Source: Streptomyces bambusae (lineage in GTDB: Bacteria; Actinomycetota; Actinomycetes; Streptomycetales; Streptomycetaceae). From it: a stretch of DNA of 64,000 nt. Where the stretch lies: contig NZ_JAJAUZ010000037.1 of NCBI RefSeq assembly GCF_020532645.1, positions 1 to 64,000 on the forward strand, in the 5' to 3' direction. The notes beneath the pieces were generated by a model. It was not told the DNA's origin. It saw only the letters and a list, made by a program, of their open reading frames with translations, and ran no database searches. Shown in pieces: positions 1-8,166 of this stretch. The stretch's first letter is position 1; every line of letters begins with the position of its first letter. A program made the position numbers and the translations under genes.

Positions 1-714
1 GTGCTGGTCATCGCCACGCCCGGCCGCACGCCGGGCGACCACACGATCGCCGGGGTGGCCGCGGTGCTGCTGACCCTGCTGACCGCGCGGGCCGAGCCGG
101 GCGGGGGCGGGGCCGCCGCGCTGGTGCGGCTGCTGCTCGGCGGGAGCCCGGCCGAGGTGCTTCCGCCGGGCCCGTGGACGGTGGTGCACGCCCGCGGCGG
201 CGGCGACCCGGCGGCCCTGGCGGCCGCCCTCGGCACGGGTCTCTACACGGCCGAGGGTCCGTACGTACGGCTGCTCGCGGACCGGGTCCCGGGGCCTCAG
301 CCGGGGTGGCGGCTGGGCGTCGCGGCTCCGGCCGGTCCCGAGGCGCTGGCCGGGGCCGACGCGCAGGCGGCCCGGGCCCTGGAGCGGGCCGAGGCGGCCC
401 GGGCGCCGCTGGTCCGGCACGCGGCGGCCGGTTTCGCGGGCCTGGTCGGCGCGGCGGAGGCGCGGGCCCACGCCGAGGCGCTGCTGGGGCCGCTGTCCGC
501 CACGCTGCGGCCGACCCTGCGGGTCTGGCTGGCGCACCACGGCGGCTGGGACCGTACGGCGGCCGCGCTGGGCGTGCACCGGAACACGGTCCGCCAGCGC
601 ATCGCCCGCTGCGCCGCCCTGCTGGACCGGGACCTGGACGACGCGGACACCCGGATGGAGCTGTGGTTCGCGCTGCGGCTGGCGGAGGAGCCGCAGCGGC
701 CGGTCAGCGGTTGA
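1..714 (+). CDS. PucR-type transcriptional regulator, C-terminal fragment (5' end outside window)
   Basis: The reading frame is open from base 1 to a TGA at 712-714, giving 237 residues, and probably begins before the window. The last 60 residues carry a helix-turn-helix of the PucR C-terminal type: LRVWLAHHGGWDRTAAALGV, then HRNTVRQRIARCAALLD. This motif is known from regulators of purine, amino-acid and secondary metabolism. The upstream part is Ala/Gly-rich without a recognisable catalytic motif, and PucR regulators are usually 400-550 residues, so the fragment reading is natural. A GTG at base 1 is only a possible start. Its stop overlaps by 11 bases the stop of the convergent serine hydrolase gene. 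The signal that it senses cannot be inferred. Confidence 0.7.
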   Translation: MLVIATPGRTPGDHTIAGVAAVLLTLLTARAEPGGGGAAALVRLLLGGSPAEVLPPGPWTVVHARGGGDPAALAAALGTGLYTAEGPYVRLLADRVPGPQPGWRLGVAAPAGPEALAGADAQAARALERAEAARAPLVRHAAAGFAGLVGAAEARAHAEALLGPLSATLRPTLRVWLAHHGGWDRTAAALGVHRNTVRQRIARCAALLDRDLDDADTRMELWFALRLAEEPQRPVSG

Positions 715-1852
715 AGGCGGCCAGGCCGAACCGCTGGACGATCTTCATCCCGTCACCCTTCGCGTCCGTGCTGTTCACGGAGTAGACGAGGGTCCGCGAC
801 AGGTCGCGGGTGGCTGCGATGACCGTGTGGAAGCCGGGGCGTGAGCCGGTCTTGGCCCAGATGTCCCGCCCGCCGGGTCCGGCGCCCTTGAGCCGCTGGA
901 GGCCGGCGCTGCGGGTGGCGCCCGGGATGTCGGGGACCGTGAACATCTCCTGGAGCTGGGGTTCGGGCACGACCCGGCCGCGGAACAGGGCGACGAGGAG
1001 GCGCTCCAGGTCGCGGGTGGTGGAGATCATGTCGCCGGCGGCGAAGCGGTCGGTCATGTTCCACTCCGTCACGTCCACCGGCTTGCCGTCCATCAGCTGG
1101 TAGCCGCGGTGGTGGGCGCCGTGGATGCGGGGGTCGCCGGCCCGGGGGAACGAGGTCCCGGTCATCCCGAGCGGGCGGAAGATGCGGACCTCGGCCTGGT
1201 GGGCGTAGCTGTCGCCGGTGACCTTCTCGATCAGCAGGCCGAGGATGGTGTAGTCGATGTTCTGGTAGACCTGCCGGCTGCCCGGGGCGTGTGCCGGGCC
1301 CTTGGCCAGGCCGTCGGCCACGACGTCCTGCGGGCGCAGGGTCTCGAAGCGGTGCGGGTAGCCCTCCTCGACGGTGCTGCCGAAGTCCCGGCCGGGCTGG
1401 ATGCCGCTGGTGAAGTTCAGCAGGTGCCGCACCGTGACGGGTTCGGTGAAGCTCGCGGGGAGCAGGCCGGGCAGGTAGGTGCCGACGGGTGCGCCCAGGT
1501 CGACCCGGCCTTCGGCGGCGAGCTGGAGGACGAGGGCGGCGGTGACCACCTTGGTGGTGGAGCCGGCCCGGAACCGGGCGTGGTCGAGCGCAGGGGCGCC
1601 GGTCCGCAGGTCGCGTACGCCGGCGGTGCCGGACCAGCGGCCGTTCCCGCCGACCCGGACCAGGGCCGCGGTGGCGTCCCGGTCGGGCAGTCCGGCGAGC
1701 CCGGCACGCAGTGCGGCCGCGTCGGGGCCGGTCGTGGTCCAGGCGGAGGCCGAGGCGGCGGGTGCCGGGGCGGCGAGGGCGGTGGCGGCCGGGGCGGCGG
1801 CCAGGCCGAGCAGGAGGGCGGCGGCGGTGGCGGTGCGCAGACGGCGGTTCAT
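704..1852 (-). CDS. Secreted serine hydrolase of the beta-lactamase / D-Ala-D-Ala carboxypeptidase family
   Basis: The protein has 382 residues from the ATG at 1852, with a GGGAG-type ribosome site just upstream. An in-frame start at 1900 would put extra residues ahead of the signal peptide, so it was not chosen. Residues 1-28 form a Sec signal peptide (RR, a Leu/Ala core, then ALAAPAPA). Penicillin-recognising motifs follow in order: the nucleophile serine in AGSTTKV, the tyrosine motif in YQNIDYT, and KTG in WAKTGSRPG near the C-terminus. Such proteins act outside the membrane as DD-peptidases or esterases, and family membership alone does not fix the substrate. The gene is convergent with the PucR-type gene and has no obvious operon partner. 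Confidence 0.9.
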   Translation of the reverse strand: MNRRLRTATAAALLLGLAAAPAATALAAPAPAASASAWTTTGPDAAALRAGLAGLPDRDATAALVRVGGNGRWSGTAGVRDLRTGAPALDHARFRAGSTTKVVTAALVLQLAAEGRVDLGAPVGTYLPGLLPASFTEPVTVRHLLNFTSGIQPGRDFGSTVEEGYPHRFETLRPQDVVADGLAKGPAHAPGSRQVYQNIDYTILGLLIEKVTGDSYAHQAEVRIFRPLGMTGTSFPRAGDPRIHGAHHRGYQLMDGKPVDVTEWNMTDRFAAGDMISTTRDLERLLVALFRGRVVPEPQLQEMFTVPDIPGATRSAGLQRLKGAGPGGRDIWAKTGSRPGFHTVIAATRDLSRTLVYSVNSTDAKGDGMKIVQRFGLAAFNR

Positions 1853-1947
1853 GACACTCCCGGGTATGGCGCTCGGTGAGCACGCGGTTGCGGACACCAC
1901 CCATCCTTGGCGCCGCCGTCCGGCGCCGGATCCTCCGTGCAGACGAC

Positions 1948-1986
1948 CCGGGGGCCCGCCGTCCCCTGCGGGTGGCGGGCCCCCGG
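1948..1986 (-). terminator. Hairpin downstream of the small secreted protein gene
   Basis: A perfect 13-bp stem (1948-1960 with 1974-1986) encloses a 13-base loop. A second 11-bp stem (1995-2005 with 2010-2020) lies closer to the gene at 2046. Together they look like tandem GC-rich terminators for the leftward gene ending at 2046. Neither has a clear U-tract, as is common in Streptomyces. Confidence 0.6.
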
Positions 1987-2045
1987 TTCGGGGGCCGTCT
2001 CGGGGGTGACCCCGAGACGGCGGTGGTGCGCGGCGGTCCGGTCCG

Positions 2046-2513
2046 TCAGATGTCGATCACGCGGTAGGCGATCGTGTAGACGCCGCCGGAGCCCTCCAGG
2101 GAGCGGTACTGGATCTCGGAGCCGGCCTCGGTGCCGGTGACGAGGGTGGCGCCGAGCTTGTCGTCGCCGCTGGTCGTGTCGTAGTCCCACAGGGTCAGGG
2201 TGCGGGCCTGCTGCTTGCCGAGGACCAGGGCGGCGTTGCCGTTGCCGTCGGTCAGGGAGCGGACGTAGTTGGTGCCCATGGTCTGGTACTTGGCGCTGCC
2301 GGGCCAGACCTTGACCTGGTTGCCGTTGGCGTCGGTGATCTTCAGGTAGGCCTCGTCGTGGTCGCCCTCGCTCTGCCGGTGGCAGGTCAGGTCGAGCAGC
2401 TCGATCTTCACGTAGTCGATCGGCTCGGCGTGGGCCGGGCCGGCGAGGGCGGCCAGGCTGCCGAGGCCCAGGACGGCGGCGGTGGCGAGGCGTGCGGCGT
2501 GCTTGCGGAACAT
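2046..2513 (-). CDS. Small secreted protein of unknown function, beta-rich
   Basis: The gene encodes 155 residues starting at the ATG at 2513, which follows a GGGGGGAA ribosome site. The longer in-frame start at 2600 lacks one. Residues 1-29 are a classic signal peptide ending in AGPAHA. The mature part begins EPIDYVKIELLDL and is rich in alternating hydrophobic residues and Asp/Gly turns, for example YLKITDANGNQVKVWPG and LTLWDYDTTSGDD. This resembles a C2-like or calcium-binding beta-sandwich fold, but that is an impression and not a family assignment. Only one cysteine is visible. I do not recognise a named function, and no neighbour suggests one. Confidence 0.75.
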   Translation of the reverse strand: MFRKHAARLATAAVLGLGSLAALAGPAHAEPIDYVKIELLDLTCHRQSEGDHDEAYLKITDANGNQVKVWPGSAKYQTMGTNYVRSLTDGNGNAALVLGKQQARTLTLWDYDTTSGDDKLGATLVTGTEAGSEIQYRSLEGSGGVYTIAYRVIDI

Positions 2514-2658
2514 CGGAATTCCCCCCGTGGGACGTTCGTTCGCCGGGGCCCGTCCCCGGCACGTCCACCACGGTGCCCGCGGCGCCCGCCCCGCCGCCAC
2601 GCGCGTTCCGCTGAGCGGAACGGGGGCGGGGCGACTCCGCCCGCGTTCCCGCCTCGGG

Positions 2659-3366
2659 TCAGGGGACGACCACCGGCGGCAGCGGCCGTGCGCCGGCCGC
2701 GCCGCGGGCCAGGGCGCGGGAGATCGCGAGGCCGGTCTCCGCGACCGCGTGGGCCAGGGCCTCCAGCGAGCGGCCCGCCCGTACGACGCCGGCGAGGGCG
2801 GCCACCGTACGGCCGTCGGCGCTCCGGACGGGGACCGCGGCGCAGGTCACGCCGTCCATGACGGACTCGCGGTCGAGCACCGGGGCGGTGGACCGGGGGC
2901 CGCGCAGGGCCCGGCCGGCCGCCGTGTCGAGCAGGAAGCTCATGCCGTCCCGGACCGGTACCAGCGGCTCCGGGTCGCCGGGCACCGAGCTGACGGTCAT
3001 CGCCAGGTCCTCGCGCATCACGGTGAGCACTGCACTGGCCCCGGTGGCGGCGCGCAGCCGGTGCAGCGGGAGCCGGGCGGCGGTGCGCAGGCCGGGGTGC
3101 GGCTGCCAGGACTGGCCGAGGCGGAACATCTCGGGGCCGACCCGGTAGCGGGTGCCCCGGCGTTCGACGGCGCCGACCGCGGCCAGCTGGTCGAGCAGCC
3201 GGTGCACGGTCCCCTTCGGCACCCCGCAGGCGACCGCCAGCTCCGTCACCCCGGCCTCGTCCCCGTGCCGGCGCAGCGCTTCCAGCAGCGCGAACGCCCC
3301 TTCCAGTACGCCCCGGCCCGGGGCCGCTGCTCCACCGTGTGCCGACGCTCCGGCCGACCCGCTCAT
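2659..3366 (-). CDS. IclR-family transcriptional regulator
   Basis: The protein has 235 residues from the ATG at 3366, preceded by GGGGGAA. The open frame extends another 94 codons upstream, but those codons cover the divergent promoter region and look spurious. An N-terminal winged helix-turn-helix (EALRRHGDEAGVTELAVACG, then VPKGTVHRLLDQL) is followed by a GAF-like effector domain ending with the typical IclR pattern GVTCAAVPVRSADGRTVAAL. The gene is divergent from the acyl-CoA dehydrogenase/thioesterase pair starting at 3587, so it may regulate that pair in response to a fatty or branched-chain acid metabolite. That role is inferred from position only. Confidence 0.88.
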   Translation of the reverse strand: MSGSAGASAHGGAAAPGRGVLEGAFALLEALRRHGDEAGVTELAVACGVPKGTVHRLLDQLAAVGAVERRGTRYRVGPEMFRLGQSWQPHPGLRTAARLPLHRLRAATGASAVLTVMREDLAMTVSSVPGDPEPLVPVRDGMSFLLDTAAGRALRGPRSTAPVLDRESVMDGVTCAAVPVRSADGRTVAALAGVVRAGRSLEALAHAVAETGLAISRALARGAAGARPLPPVVVP

Positions 3367-3529
3367 GATTCCCCCGAAAACGGTTCCGCCCCGGCCGCAT
3401 CCCCCTGGCGCGGCCCCGGGCCCGGCCGCCAGGATGCCGGGCGGGCGGGCCGTGGGCGAAAGGTTTCCGGGGCGTGTCCGGCAGCTCTGGACAGCCGCAG
3501 TGACTCCCCGGTAACTTAGCAATCTGAGC

Positions 3530-3537
3530 AAGCGCTT
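3530..3537. promoter_or_regulatory. Palindromic element in the IclR / acyl-CoA dehydrogenase divergent promoter
   Basis: The palindrome AAGCGCTT sits inside GAGCAAGCGCTTAGCC, about 50 bases before the GTG of the acyl-CoA dehydrogenase gene. It is close to core sequences of several actinobacterial operators for acyl-CoA metabolism. The cognate protein is unknown. Only the symmetry is observed. Confidence 0.3.
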
Positions 3538-3586
3538 AGCCGAATGTCCGATCGACGAATCGGCCCGTAGACGCAAGGAGGCGGCC

Positions 3587-4744
3587 GTGCGCCGTACGGT
3601 ATTCAACGAGGACCACGAGGCGTTCCGCGAGACCCTGCGCGCCTTCATCGAGGCCGAGGTCGTCCCGGTCTACGACGAGTGGTTCGCGGCCGGCCAGGCG
3701 CCGCGCGACTTCTACTACCAGCTCGGCGAGCTGGGCGTCTTCGGCATCAACGTGCCCGAGGAGTTCGGCGGCGCGGGCCTGGACACCCACAAGTTCGAGG
3801 CCGTCCTGTACGAGGAGACCTCGCGCGCGGGCGTCAACTTCGGCGGCTCCGGCGTGCACGTGCTGCTTGCCCTCCCGTACATCAAGATGCTCGCCACCGA
3901 CGAGCAGAAGAAGCGCTTCCTCCCGAAGTTCGTCTCCGGCGAGGAGATGTGGGCGCTGGCGATGACCGAGCCGGGCACCGGCTCCGACGTCGCGGGCATG
4001 AAGACCACCGCCAAGCTCTCCGAGGACGGCACGCACTACGTCCTCAACGGCGCCAAGACCTTCATCACCGGTGGCGTCCACGCCGACCGGGTGATCGTCT
4101 GCGCCCGCACCTCCGCCCCGTCGGCCGACGACCGCCGCTTCGGCATCTCGCTGTTCGCCGTGGACACCAAGTCCGAGGGCTACTCGATCGGCCGCAAGCT
4201 GGACAAGCTGGGCCTGAAGACCTCCGACACCGCCGAGCTGGCGTTCGTCGACGTCAAGGTCCCGGTCGAGGACCTGCTCGGCGAAGAGGGCAAGGGCTTC
4301 TACTACCTCGGCCACAACCTGGCCTCCGAGCGCTGGGGCATCGCCTTCGGCGCGTACGCCCAGGCCGCGGCGGCCGTCCGGTTCGCCCAGCAGTACGTCA
4401 CCGAGCGCACCGTCTTCGGTCAGCCGGTCGCGCACTTCCAGAACACCAAGTTCGAGCTGGCCGCCTGCCAGGCCGAGGTGGACGCCGCCCAGGCGGTCGC
4501 CGACCGCGCCCTGGAGGCCCTGGACGCGGGCGAGCTGACCCCGGCCGAGGCCGCCTCCGCGAAGCTGTTCTGCACCGAGGTCGCGCACCGCGTCATCGAC
4601 CGCTGCCTCCAGCTGCACGGCGGCTACGGCTACATGAACGAGTACCCGATCGCCCGCCTGTACGCGGACAACCGCGTCAACCGCATCTACGGCGGCACCA
4701 GCGAGATCATGAAGTCGATCATCGCCAAGTCGATGGGCCTGTAA
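3587..4744 (+). CDS. Acyl-CoA dehydrogenase
   Basis: The gene encodes 385 residues from a GTG at 3587 with an excellent ribosome site (AAGGAGG, 3574-3580). The acyl-CoA dehydrogenase fold is clear throughout: the N-terminal helical domain, FAD/substrate motif WALAMTEPGTGSDVAGMKT, TFITGGVHADRVIV, and the C-terminal signature LHGGYGYMNEYPIARLYADN followed by YGGTSEIMKSIIAKSMG. It oxidises an acyl-CoA to the enoyl-CoA in the cytoplasm, passing electrons to ETF. Chain specificity cannot be read from sequence alone. The acyl-CoA thioesterase gene follows after 6 bases, so the two are co-transcribed. Confidence 0.95.
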   Translation: MRRTVFNEDHEAFRETLRAFIEAEVVPVYDEWFAAGQAPRDFYYQLGELGVFGINVPEEFGGAGLDTHKFEAVLYEETSRAGVNFGGSGVHVLLALPYIKMLATDEQKKRFLPKFVSGEEMWALAMTEPGTGSDVAGMKTTAKLSEDGTHYVLNGAKTFITGGVHADRVIVCARTSAPSADDRRFGISLFAVDTKSEGYSIGRKLDKLGLKTSDTAELAFVDVKVPVEDLLGEEGKGFYYLGHNLASERWGIAFGAYAQAAAAVRFAQQYVTERTVFGQPVAHFQNTKFELAACQAEVDAAQAVADRALEALDAGELTPAEAASAKLFCTEVAHRVIDRCLQLHGGYGYMNEYPIARLYADNRVNRIYGGTSEIMKSIIAKSMGL

Positions 4745-4750
4745 CCCGCT

Positions 4751-5641
4751 TTGCCCGAGTTCGAAGAAGACGCCGCGCTGGCGGACCTCCTCGATCTGCT
4801 CGACCTGGAGCAGATCGAGGAGAACATCTTCCGCGGCACGAGCCGCACCTCCCTGGTGCCGCGCGTGTTCGGCGGCCAGGTCGCGGCCCAGGCTCTGGTC
4901 GCGGCCGGCCGCACGGTGCCCGCGGACCGGCTGCCGCACTCGCTCCACTCGTACTTCCTGCGCACCGGCGACTCCGGTGCGCCGATCGTGTACTCCGTGG
5001 ACCGGATCCGCGACGGGCGGTCGTTCACCACCCGGCGGGTGGTCGCCGTCCAGCACGGCCGGCCGATCTTCCACCTCTCGGCGTCCTTCCAGACGTACGA
5101 GGAGGGGCTGGAGCACCAGGCCCCGATGCCGGCCGCGCCGGACCCGGCGACCCTGCCGACGGCGGCCGAGGCACTGCCCGCCTACCGCGACACCTTCCGT
5201 GACCCCGGCACCGTCGAACGGCTGCTGGAGGCGCGCGGCGCGGTGGACCTGCGGTACGCGACCACCCCGCCGTGGGGCTCTGTCGGCGAGCCGCTGGAAC
5301 CGCGCTCCCAGGTCTGGTTCCGGACCCGGGGCAAGCTCGCGGACGACCCGCTGCTGCACATCTGCCTGGCCACGTACGTCTCCGACATGACCCTGCTGGA
5401 CTCGGTGCTGCTCGCGCACGGCCGGGGCGGCTGGGCGGTGGGCGACGTGGTGGGCGCCTCCCTGGACCACGCGATGTGGTTCCACCGGCCGTTCCGCGCC
5501 GACGAATGGCTCCTCTACGACCAGGAGTCCCCGTCCGCCCACGGCGGCCGCGGCCTCGGCCAGGCCCGCATCTACACCCAGTCCGGCCACCTGGCCATCA
5601 CGGTCATCCAGGAGGGCGTGGTCCGCGTCCCCCACCCCTGA
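4751..5641 (+). CDS. tesB: Acyl-CoA thioesterase II (TesB family)
   Basis: A 296-residue double-hotdog thioesterase, read from a TTG at 4751, six bases after the dehydrogenase stop. No strong ribosome site is seen, so translational coupling is likely. Family landmarks are FRGTSRTSLVPRVFGGQVAA, the LHSYFLR segment (HSLHSYFLRTGDSGAPIVYS), a repeated hotdog half around LAHGRGGWAVGDVVGASLDH, and FRADEWLLYDQESPSAHGGR. It hydrolyses acyl-CoA to free acid and CoA in the cytoplasm. Next to the dehydrogenase it may release CoA or act on a shared acyl-CoA intermediate. Confidence 0.92.
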   Translation: MPEFEEDAALADLLDLLDLEQIEENIFRGTSRTSLVPRVFGGQVAAQALVAAGRTVPADRLPHSLHSYFLRTGDSGAPIVYSVDRIRDGRSFTTRRVVAVQHGRPIFHLSASFQTYEEGLEHQAPMPAAPDPATLPTAAEALPAYRDTFRDPGTVERLLEARGAVDLRYATTPPWGSVGEPLEPRSQVWFRTRGKLADDPLLHICLATYVSDMTLLDSVLLAHGRGGWAVGDVVGASLDHAMWFHRPFRADEWLLYDQESPSAHGGRGLGQARIYTQSGHLAITVIQEGVVRVPHP

Positions 5642-5666
5642 CCGGGGCCGGAGTGGTCCCCCGCGC

Positions 5667-6467
5667 TCAGTCCCACCAAAACGTCCAGGTGTGCGCACCG
5701 CGCAGCTCCCGGGCGTACTCGCGGATGCTCCCGGCACCCTGCCAGACGTTGTCCGGACAGAAGGCGAAGTGTTCGGCCGCCACGGCGAGGGCCGCTGCCG
5801 AGGTGACCGGCGGAGACGCGACCGACGCGAGCAGGTGGTCGAAGCCCAGTGCGACCACCCGGGCGCCGTAACGGTCCTCCCAGGACCGCAGGACCGCACT
5901 CAGCACGGCAGTGTCGTTCGTGTGGTTGGTCGGTCCGGTCCAGCCGGCCGCGGCGGGCAGATCGGCGGAGCGCCGGGCGGGGACCAGTGCCGGCCTGGGC
6001 CTTCCGCGGCCGCCGGCGCCGATCAGCACGGCCGCCGTCTCGGCCGCCGTGCGCTCGGGGTCCACCCCGGCCGCCGGGCCGGGCTCGGCGAGGCCCGCCC
6101 AGGTGCGGCCGAACGGCGCGATCACCTCGATGCCCTCGCCCTCGGGGTCCTCGTCCTCCTCCTCGTCGGGCACCACGCCCGCCCAGCAGGTGCGCAGGAC
6201 GACCTCCGCATGGTGGTCGTCCGGGTCGGACATCCGCTCCGGCCGGAACACGTGCTCCCGCGTCCACCATCCCGGACCCCACGGCCCGTCGTCCGCGAGC
6301 AGCAGGGGCAGCAGTCCGTGCGGCCGCCCCAGGTCGCGCAGCCGCACCCAGTCGTCCGGCGCCGCCGGCACGTCACCGACCCACACCGTCCGCCGGCGGA
6401 CGGGCCCGGCGAGCACACCGGGCGGAAGGACGGACAACGGGAACGAAGGCGTCGCGGACATCGTCAT
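5667..6467 (-). CDS. DUF4253 domain protein
   Basis: The 266-residue protein starts at 6467 or at the second Met at 6461. The C-terminal 110 residues match the DUF4253 pattern: a repeated Trp/Asp-rich stretch, SWEDRYGARVVALGFDHLLA, then AEHFAFCPDNVWQG and a terminal TWTFWWD. The central region has an acidic run (PDEEEDEDPEGEG). DUF4253 proteins are common in Streptomyces, and their biochemical role is not known to me. The gene is convergent with tesB, with only 25 bases between the stops. Confidence 0.75.
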   Translation of the reverse strand: MTMSATPSFPLSVLPPGVLAGPVRRRTVWVGDVPAAPDDWVRLRDLGRPHGLLPLLLADDGPWGPGWWTREHVFRPERMSDPDDHHAEVVLRTCWAGVVPDEEEDEDPEGEGIEVIAPFGRTWAGLAEPGPAAGVDPERTAAETAAVLIGAGGRGRPRPALVPARRSADLPAAAGWTGPTNHTNDTAVLSAVLRSWEDRYGARVVALGFDHLLASVASPPVTSAAALAVAAEHFAFCPDNVWQGAGSIREYARELRGAHTWTFWWD

Positions 6468-6612
6468 GCCGCGAACCTAACCCCGCCCACCGACAGCGCC
6501 CGGGCCCGCGACAGCGCACGGTGGCCGACCCGACGACCGAGGGCCGAAACCCGGCCGCCGGCCGGTGCGCCAGTACGTCGAGCTGCCGTTCGGCCCCGCC
6601 TGACGCGGCCCG

Positions 6613-7398
6613 CTACTCCCCCGTCAGCCCCGCCGCCGCCAGCAGGTACGCCGTCATCGGGTCGTAGTAGCGGGGGTCGCGGACGTGGTCGTCGAGGGGG
6701 ACGACCACTTCCAGGGTGCCTTCGGATTCGCCGAGGAAGAGGGCGGGGTCGTTGGAGTCGGCGTAGGCGACCACGTCCAGGCCGCGCTGGCCGGCGCAGC
6801 CCGCCCAGCCGTGGTCCGCGACCACCAGGCCGGGCTGCGGGCGGCCGGCCGCGGCGAGGCCGTCGAGGATCGCCGCCATCGGGTTCGGCGAGTGGGTGTG
6901 CCACAGGGTCGCGCCGCGCTCCAGGACCGCGACGTCCGCGAACTGCCAGACCGCGCCCTCGTCGGCGGTCAGCCCCTGCGGGATCACCACGATCTCGCAG
7001 CCGGCGGCGCGGAGTGCGGCCGCGGTGGCCCGGTGCACGTCGAGAAGACCGCCCGGGTGCCCGGTGGCCAGCAGCACGGACTGCCGGTCGAGGGCCGCCT
7101 TGCGCAGCCTGGCGGCCATCCGCTCCAGCGCGTCGACGGTCAGTTCGGGGTCGATGGTGTCCTGGCCCACCCGGTGCGCCGGATCGTCGCCGACTCCGCA
7201 GCGCTCGGCCATCACGGCGAGGACGTCCTGCTCGTCGGCCCACCGGTCGCCCAGCTCCAGGCCCAGCCAGTAGTGGCGGTCTCCGTTGGCGAGCTTGCGG
7301 TAGTGGGAGAGGTTGTTGTCCCGCGGGGTCGCGACCTCCCCGGCGATGCGCGTACGGACGAGGTGCTCGATCAGGGCGGCACGGCTGGGTATCGGCAT
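6613..7398 (-). CDS. Phosphatase-like protein, conserved in Streptomyces
   Basis: The 261-residue protein is read from the ATG at 7398; an in-frame ATG at 7407 is equally possible, and neither has a strong ribosome site. It resembles proteins annotated in Streptomyces simply as phosphatase. Conserved-looking stretches are NNLSHYRKLANGDRHYWLGL, LLATGHPGGLLDVHR, VVADHGWAGCAGQRGLDVVA and YYDPMTAYLLAAAGL. The several His and Asp residues (GHPGG, TLWHTHS, ADHGW) suggest a metal site, but I cannot assign catalytic residues. It lies upstream of nothing obvious and 77 bases beyond the stop of the TetR gene, possibly co-transcribed with it. Confidence 0.65.
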   Translation of the reverse strand: MPIPSRAALIEHLVRTRIAGEVATPRDNNLSHYRKLANGDRHYWLGLELGDRWADEQDVLAVMAERCGVGDDPAHRVGQDTIDPELTVDALERMAARLRKAALDRQSVLLATGHPGGLLDVHRATAAALRAAGCEIVVIPQGLTADEGAVWQFADVAVLERGATLWHTHSPNPMAAILDGLAAAGRPQPGLVVADHGWAGCAGQRGLDVVAYADSNDPALFLGESEGTLEVVVPLDDHVRDPRYYDPMTAYLLAAAGLTGE

Positions 7399-7475
7399 GG
7401 CGCCCATTCTGCCGCCGCCCGCCCGCCGGTGGGCGGTCCGTTCCACCGTCCGGACGCACCGGGCCGTCGGCCGGG

Positions 7476-8072
7476 TCAGTTCGAGAGCGCCCCGAACGCC
7501 CCGTGCGCGAGCCGCCGCAGCAGCGATTCGGCGGCGTCCCGGCCGGGCAGTCCGGCGCCGTGCGCGGACCCGAGGTGCGGGGTCGAGTTCAGCAGCCCGA
7601 AGACCGCGTGCACGGCGGCCCGGGCCTCGGCCTCCGGCGCCCCGGGGTGCAGCTGCCGTACGACGTCCACCCACAGCTCGACGTACTGGCGCTGGAGCTG
7701 GCGCACCAGCTTGCGGTCCTCGTCCCGGAGGCGGTCCAGCTCGCGGTCGTGCAGGGTGATGAGGGGCCGGTCGTCGAGGGCGAAGTCGATGTGGCCGTCG
7801 ATGAGCGAGGCGAGCACCTCGGCCGGTTCCCCGGAGGCCTCGGCCACGCGGTAGCGGCCGCCGGTCAGCAGCCGCTCGCTGATGCCGACGAGCAGCTCGG
7901 CGAGCATCGCGTCCTTGCCCGCGAAGTGCCGGTACAGGCCGGGGCCGCTGATGCCGACCGCGGCGCCTATCTCGTCGACGCCGACGCCGTGGAACCCGCG
8001 CTCGGCGAAGAGGCGCGCGGCCTCCTTCAGGATCTGCTCGCGGCGGGTGGGCGCGGCGGCTCTGGTGCTCAT
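7476..8072 (-). CDS. TetR-family regulator, likely repressor of the leucine catabolic operon
   Basis: The protein has 198 residues. The N-terminal helix-turn-helix is textbook TetR: REQILKEAARLFAERGFHGV, then GISGPGLYRHFAGKDAMLAE. The C-terminal ligand domain is of the type found beside acyl-CoA carboxylase genes in actinomycetes. The gene is divergent from the four-gene operon starting at 8167. Two near-identical 16-bp palindromes lie between the starts (8096-8111 and 8123-8138), which suggests autorepression and control of the operon by an acyl-CoA ligand. The ligand is inferred and has not been shown. Confidence 0.88.
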   Translation of the reverse strand: MSTRAAAPTRREQILKEAARLFAERGFHGVGVDEIGAAVGISGPGLYRHFAGKDAMLAELLVGISERLLTGGRYRVAEASGEPAEVLASLIDGHIDFALDDRPLITLHDRELDRLRDEDRKLVRQLQRQYVELWVDVVRQLHPGAPEAEARAAVHAVFGLLNSTPHLGSAHGAGLPGRDAAESLLRRLAHGAFGALSN

Positions 8073-8095
8073 GGGAATTCATTCTAGACAGGGCT

Positions 8096-8138
8096 GTTAG
8101 CGCTCGTTAACCTGATGGCGGCGTTAACGCTCATTAAC
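8096..8138. promoter_or_regulatory. Double operator for the divergent TetR repressor
   Basis: The imperfect palindromes GTTAGCGCTCGTTAAC (8096-8111) and GTTAACGCTCATTAAC (8123-8138) are 27 bases apart start to start, in the 94-base gap between the TetR gene and the acyl-CoA carboxylase operon. Two sites on one helical face in a divergent promoter are typical of TetR control. Confidence 0.65.
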
Positions 8139-8166
8139 CGCATGGACGAGCAAGGGAGCTCGACGG

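Noticed and set aside
704..714. 11-base overlap of two convergent gene ends
   Set aside because: Common in compact actinobacterial genomes; no functional inference is justified.
3536..5899. 787-codon open frame on the minus strand opposite the acyl-CoA dehydrogenase/thioesterase genes
   Set aside because: It is a shadow of high-GC coding sequence; composition is repetitive Gly/Val/Arg/Asp without domains, and the plus-strand genes have full family signatures.
5691..8087. 798-codon plus-strand frame opposite the DUF4253, phosphatase-like and TetR genes
   Set aside because: Arg/Pro/Gly-rich shadow translation; the minus-strand genes carry clear motifs.
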